Shown here in pieces: positions 60,799 through 64,000 of a stretch of DNA of 64,000 bases (position 1 is the first letter of the stretch; each line of letters opens with the position of its first letter). Both the position numbers and the translations under genes were made by a program. The notes under the pieces are model-generated. The model saw nothing but the letters and a program-made list of their open reading frames with translations. It was not told where the DNA came from and searched no databases. Source of the DNA: Candidatus Limnocylindrales bacterium. Its GTDB lineage: Bacteria; Moduliflexota; Moduliflexia; Moduliflexales; JAUQPW01. Location: positions 62,001 through 126,000 of the forward strand of contig DATMBG010000032.1 in NCBI GenBank assembly GCA_035559535.1. Reading direction: 5' to 3'.

Positions 60799-62103
60799 AT
60801 GGAAACAGCAGAATCCAATGTTCTAAATTTAGGGTTTGATAATATAGATCCACCCAACTACGATAGGATTTTGGGATGTATCCACTGTGGACTTTGCCTG
60901 CAGAAATGCCCTACTTATCGGGAACTTGGGGTAGAAGCCGATTCTCCTCGTGGACGAATTTATTTAATCAAATCGGTTGCCGATGGGATTCTTCCTATTA
61001 ATGAGAAATTTGTGGAACATATGTACCTGTGTCTGGATTGTCGGGCTTGCGAAACTGCCTGCCCCTCTGGGGTCCACTTTGGAGAAATCATGGAAGCAGC
61101 CCGAGGCCAGATCGAGCGGAACTGGAAGCGACCTTTCCTTACCAGACTAATCCGGGATACGGTTTTTAAGGGTATTTTTCCTTATCCCAAACGGATCAGG
61201 CTTCTTGCCTCACTTCTCCGGTTTTATCAACGGTCCGGACTGCAATCCTTCGTTCGTCGTTCCGGACTTCTTAAAATACTTCCGGGAAATCTGGAGCAGA
61301 TGGAGCAGATGCTCCCGCCACTTCCTGCTTCAGCAGGAAATCTACCCGAAGTCGTCCCGGCTAAAGGGGAGAAAAAATATCGGGTCGGCTTGATCTCGGG
61401 TTGCGTCATGAAGGAGATGTTTCCTGCTATTCATCAGGCTACCCTTAAAGTTCTTACCGAGAACGGATGCGAAGTGGTCATCCCTAGATATCAAAACTGC
61501 TGTGGTGCGTTGAACATTCATGGAGGAGTCCGGGAAGTGGCCAAGAAAATGGCCCGAAATAATATCGATGTGTTCGATCGGGCCCAGGTAGATTTTATTA
61601 TCATCAATGCTGCCGGATGTGGCTCCACATTGAAAGAATACGGAATTCTTTTGGAGCACGACCCCAACTATGCTGAGAAAGCCAAAACCTTCAGCCAGAA
61701 GGTGCGGGATATTTCTGAGTTTTTGGTCGAAATTTCTTTCAAGAAACCCACCCAAGAGATTCGTAAACGGGTAGCCTATGACGACCCCTGTCACCTCATC
61801 CATGGTCAGAAAATAAGTAAGCAACCGCGTATCATCTTGCAGTCGATCCCCGGACTGGAATTTGTAGAGATTAAAGAAGCGGACTGGTGCTGTGGGAGTG
61901 CCGGAATTTACAATATTACCCATCCCGAGATGTCCATGAAGTTGTTAGAACGTAAAATGGCCCATATTAAAGCTACCCAGGCGGATATTATTGCAACGGG
62001 AAATCCAGGCTGTATCTTACAGATTAGAATGGGAGTCCAAAAGCACGGAATGTCGGCTGAGGTTCTACATCCTGTAGAATTATTAGCACAAGCCTACGAG
62101 TAA
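60799..62103 (+). CDS. glcF: Fe-S subunit GlcF-like with CCG domains
   Basis: The 434-aa electron-transfer subunit has two [4Fe-4S] ferredoxin motifs, C-I-H-C-G-L-C-L-Q-K-C-P near residue 29 and C-L-D-C-R-A-C-E-T-A-C-P near 78. Two cysteine-rich CCG-type domains follow (C-V-M...N-C-C-G-A-L and D-D-P-C-H-L...W-C-C-G-S-A-G). GlcF passes electrons from the flavin subunits to the quinone pool. Its ATG starts directly after the glcE stop, so the two are translationally coupled. Confidence 0.9.
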   Translation: METAESNVLNLGFDNIDPPNYDRILGCIHCGLCLQKCPTYRELGVEADSPRGRIYLIKSVADGILPINEKFVEHMYLCLDCRACETACPSGVHFGEIMEAARGQIERNWKRPFLTRLIRDTVFKGIFPYPKRIRLLASLLRFYQRSGLQSFVRRSGLLKILPGNLEQMEQMLPPLPASAGNLPEVVPAKGEKKYRVGLISGCVMKEMFPAIHQATLKVLTENGCEVVIPRYQNCCGALNIHGGVREVAKKMARNNIDVFDRAQVDFIIINAAGCGSTLKEYGILLEHDPNYAEKAKTFSQKVRDISEFLVEISFKKPTQEIRKRVAYDDPCHLIHGQKISKQPRIILQSIPGLEFVEIKEADWCCGSAGIYNITHPEMSMKLLERKMAHIKATQADIIATGNPGCILQIRMGVQKHGMSAEVLHPVELLAQAYE

Positions 62104-62108
62104 GGATC

Positions 62109-62441
62109 ATGTCGCGTTTTAAACATCACATCTTTATTTGTATTAATGTACGTCCCCCGGGTCATGCGAAGGGATGCTGCTCCGAGAAGGGATCTGAAAA
62201 AATAGCCGAACTTTTTAAAGAAGAACTTTATCGCCGGGGCTTCAAGGGCATCATTCGAGCTAATAAGGCGGGTTGTCTTGATGCCTGCGAATTCGGTCCT
62301 TCCGTTGTGATCTACCCGGAAGGAGTCTGGTATGGAAATGTTCGAACCCCAGAAGATGTCATGGAAATTATCGAACGGCATCTCATCGGTGGGGAAGTGG
62401 TTGAGCGCCTTCGGATCCCGGATGAAAAGTTTAGGAGGTGA
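62109..62441 (+). CDS. Thioredoxin-like [2Fe-2S] ferredoxin
   Basis: The 110-aa protein starts H-H-I-F-I-C-I-N and has C11, C23 and, near residues 59-63, C-L-D-A-C. The spacing C-x11-C...C-x3-C is that of thioredoxin-fold [2Fe-2S] ferredoxins (NuoE-type, Aquifex Fd1). It follows glcF by 5 bases, so it may carry electrons for the oxidase. A Fe-S donor in GlcDEF loci is not standard, so the pairing is of interest. Its end overlaps the start of the next gene by 20 bases. Confidence 0.85.
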   Translation: MSRFKHHIFICINVRPPGHAKGCCSEKGSEKIAELFKEELYRRGFKGIIRANKAGCLDACEFGPSVVIYPEGVWYGNVRTPEDVMEIIERHLIGGEVVERLRIPDEKFRR

Positions 62442-63528
62442 AGGAAAAGCAGGCCATAAGCCGGATAAAATTCGCCGTATTCTGGTTATCCGGGCCGGTG
62501 CCTTGGGAGATACCCTTCTCATGCTTCCCTTAATCCGGGCTTTAAGACAGGCCTTTCCTGAAGCCTACCTGGAGGTCATGGGTTATGTGGAACGGTTGCA
62601 ACTTGTTTTGGGTGAGGCCTATGCCCATCACATCAGCTCTATCGAGCGCAGGGGCCTGGAAGCTTTTTTTGTAAAAGATGCGCCTCTTCCTCCCGATTTA
62701 GTCCGCTTCTTCGGGAGTTTTGATTTAATCCTCTCCTACAAACAGGATCCAGAAGGACTCTGGACCGAAAATCTCGGTAAAACAGGGGCAACCCTGGTTT
62801 ATAATTTCAATCCCTTTCCTTCCCAAGAAAACCCCATTCATGTTGTAAAATATCTCCTCAATACCTTAAAAAGATTAGACTTGAATCTAGAAACAGCCCA
62901 TTTACCCGGGAACGCTGAAGATTTTACCGGTGAACAAATACCCGACCTCTATTATCCCAGAATTCAACCTCCTCCCTGGGCCCAAGAGGAAGCTCACCTG
63001 TTTTGGAAAGAGAATCGGCTTCCCATGGAAAGGGAGTACCCGGTCTTGGCCGTCCATCCAGGGAGTGGAAGCTTAAAAAAAGTCTGGCCTCCTGAGAAAT
63101 TTGCCCGGGTTTGTCTGGAAGCCTCTAAATCTTATCAGGCTCGCATTCTCCTCATTTCAGGACCTGCAGATAAAGAAAATGTTCAAAAAGTACTTGAACT
63201 TTCCCAAGGGATACATCCGGTCCCGGTCGAAAATAAACCCCTCTGGCTTCTGGCCGCTATTTTGGAGCGTTGCCGGATTTACCTGGGAAACGATTCGGGC
63301 GTAACCCACCTGGCAGCTGCCGTTGGTACCCCTGTCATTGCACTCTTTGGGCCCAGTCATCCTAAAATCTGGAGACCTCTTGGAAAAAAGGTCAAAATCC
63401 TTCAGGCTGAAATAAAAATGACGTCTGTTCATCCGACCCTTCCTGCTGTCGAGAACCTTTCTGGAGGATTAGAATCCCTGCCGGTTACCACCGTGATGGA
63501 GGCCCTGGATGCAATGATCCTCCATTAG
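62422..63528 (+). CDS. Glycosyltransferase family 9 (heptosyltransferase-like)
   Basis: The protein is 368 aa from the ATG at 62422, which overlaps the ferredoxin gene; an ATG at 62332 would give 30 unrelated residues. The N-domain starts R-R-I-L-V-I-R-A-G-A-L-G-D-T-L-L-M-L-P-L-I-R-A-L. The C-domain has H-P-G-S-G-S-L-K-K-V-W-P and the GT9 hallmark G-N-D-S-G-V-T-H-L-A-A-A-V-G-T-P-V-I-A-L-F-G-P-S. Such enzymes add heptose to lipopolysaccharide core on the cytoplasmic side. Co-transcription with glcDEF is probably accidental. The last 38 coding bases are repeated downstream. Confidence 0.88.
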   Translation: MKSLGGEGKAGHKPDKIRRILVIRAGALGDTLLMLPLIRALRQAFPEAYLEVMGYVERLQLVLGEAYAHHISSIERRGLEAFFVKDAPLPPDLVRFFGSFDLILSYKQDPEGLWTENLGKTGATLVYNFNPFPSQENPIHVVKYLLNTLKRLDLNLETAHLPGNAEDFTGEQIPDLYYPRIQPPPWAQEEAHLFWKENRLPMEREYPVLAVHPGSGSLKKVWPPEKFARVCLEASKSYQARILLISGPADKENVQKVLELSQGIHPVPVENKPLWLLAAILERCRIYLGNDSGVTHLAAAVGTPVIALFGPSHPKIWRPLGKKVKILQAEIKMTSVHPTLPAVENLSGGLESLPVTTVMEALDAMILH

Positions 63529-63593
63529 AAGCCCTGCTTCAAACGTAGCAGCATTGTTACCACCGTAATGGAGGCCCTGGATGCAATGATCCT
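63484..63593 (+). repeat. Duplicated 3' end of the GT9 gene
   Basis: The 38 bases at 63484-63521 (GTTACCACCGTGATGGAGGC...) recur at 63556-63593 with one difference, offset by 72 bases. The first copy is inside the coding region, the second lies after the stop. Confidence 0.8.
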
Positions 63594-63925
63594 GTCCCCT
63601 TAAACTCTGTTACCAACACCACAATAAGGTTGAGGATTTCTCGCTCGTCAAACGAGGACGTTCGACCTACTTACAATGCTTTCTTCTCATCTGATCTCTG
63701 AAAGAATCGGAATCTGTTTGATCTAATTGCTTTGCTCAAATCTAAGTAGGTCAACCGTCCTCGGTTAATGGAATTGACAGAGAATTATACCTTTTCACCC
63801 TGAAAAGGTTACGTATTTTCTTGACTTAACCCTCAACTTCGGTTAATCTCTAGCATCTGATTGTGTCTTAATAATCCAATTACACGAGCACTTTTTATTT
63901 TATTAAAGGAAAAGGAGAAGAAGCC
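63529..63925. other. 397-bp gap before the last gene
   Basis: No gene seen. It holds the duplicated GT9 3' end, the inverted-repeat element at 63653-63763, and an A/T-rich stretch before the last start codon where a promoter is expected (a TTGACA is at 63774, without a convincing -10). Confidence 0.5.
63653..63763. repeat. 111-bp element with 21-bp terminal inverted repeats
   Basis: The left end CGAGGACGTTCGACCTACTTA (63653-63673, written here as CGAGGACG... CCTACTTA) matches the reverse complement of 63743-63763 at 18 of 21 bases. The 69 bases between are A/T-rich and without coding sense. This looks like a MITE-like insertion or a long-armed RNA hairpin. Confidence 0.5.
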
Positions 63926-64000
63926 ATGAGGTTTATAAAATCCTTGTATTTTATTCTGTTTGGAATGGCCTTTTGGTTACCCCATATGGCCGATACCTAT
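63926..64000 (+). CDS. 5' end of an exported protein, truncated by the window
   Basis: Only 25 codons are present. They begin MRFIKSLYFILFGMAFWLPH, a typical signal peptide with basic start and hydrophobic core. The ATG follows an AAAGGAGAAG ribosome site. The mature protein is outside the window, so no function can be given. Confidence 0.6.
   Translation, partial: MRFIKSLYFILFGMAFWLPHMADTY

Overview
This window comes from the chromosome of an uncultured-looking Gram-negative bacterium of moderate GC content. Evidence for an outer membrane: two beta-barrel proteins, a lipoprotein, an RND pump, an RpoE/RseA/RseB/DegP-type envelope stress operon and a heptosyltransferase-like enzyme. The gene mix (H+-pyrophosphatase, 2-hydroxyacyl-CoA dehydratase-type activase, several radical SAM enzymes, SelB, GlcDEF-type oxidase) resembles deltaproteobacterial or deep-branching candidate-phylum genomes. 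No marker here allows a finer placement. I found no rRNA, tRNA, CRISPR array, phage or transposase gene.

Layout. 1-7.5 kb (minus): pilT (partial) and pilB, aroE, a family-4 uracil-DNA glycosylase and a lone RND transporter. 8-13 kb: an EamA half-transporter, a small unknown protein, pyruvate kinase, a radical SAM enzyme and an atypical NRAMP transporter. 13.4-18.9 kb (minus): a secreted GlcG/HbpS-like protein, then a tungstate/molybdate module made of TupA, a porin, a small molybdopterin-binding-fold protein and a ModE-HTH/TupA fusion regulator. Two almost identical 20-bp palindromes lie upstream of that regulator. 19.6-28.5 kb (minus): a Tes-like radical SAM enzyme, a second radical SAM enzyme, a dehydratase-like protein and a giant two-ASKHA activase. 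29-38 kb (plus): a phospho-signalling cluster of multi-FHA protein, Ser/Thr kinase, PP2C phosphatase, P/T-rich lipoprotein (frameshifted), FadL-like barrel and TPR/PEGA membrane protein. 38-43 kb (minus): an HpaB-family flavoprotein followed by a cytosolic PAS/GAF histidine kinase and an NtrC-type regulator. 43.3-46.6 kb (plus): a Cdc48-like tandem AAA ATPase, a sulfite-oxidase-like molybdoenzyme and a monohaem cytochrome. 46.9-50.8 kb (plus): ECF sigma, anti-sigma, RseB-like protein and DegP, preceded by an exact sigma-E-type promoter. 50.9-57.8 kb: PaaK-like ligase, H+-pyrophosphatase, coiled-coil/FHA protein, SelB. 57.9-63.5 kb (plus): GlcD, GlcE, GlcF, a thioredoxin-like [2Fe-2S] ferredoxin and a GT9 glycosyltransferase.

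Structural theme. Many gaps of about 60-150 bp between co-directional genes contain an imperfect inverted repeat, often starting at or over the upstream stop codon. Several share the word CAACGGACAAC; others are purine-rich on one arm. Longer gaps carry GC-rich hairpins, and one 27-bp dispersed repeat occurs twice.

Best candidates for something undescribed are the FHA/kinase/phosphatase/envelope cluster, the radical SAM plus ATP-driven low-potential reductase operon, the ModE-TupA regulator with its twin operators, and the family of intercistronic hairpins.
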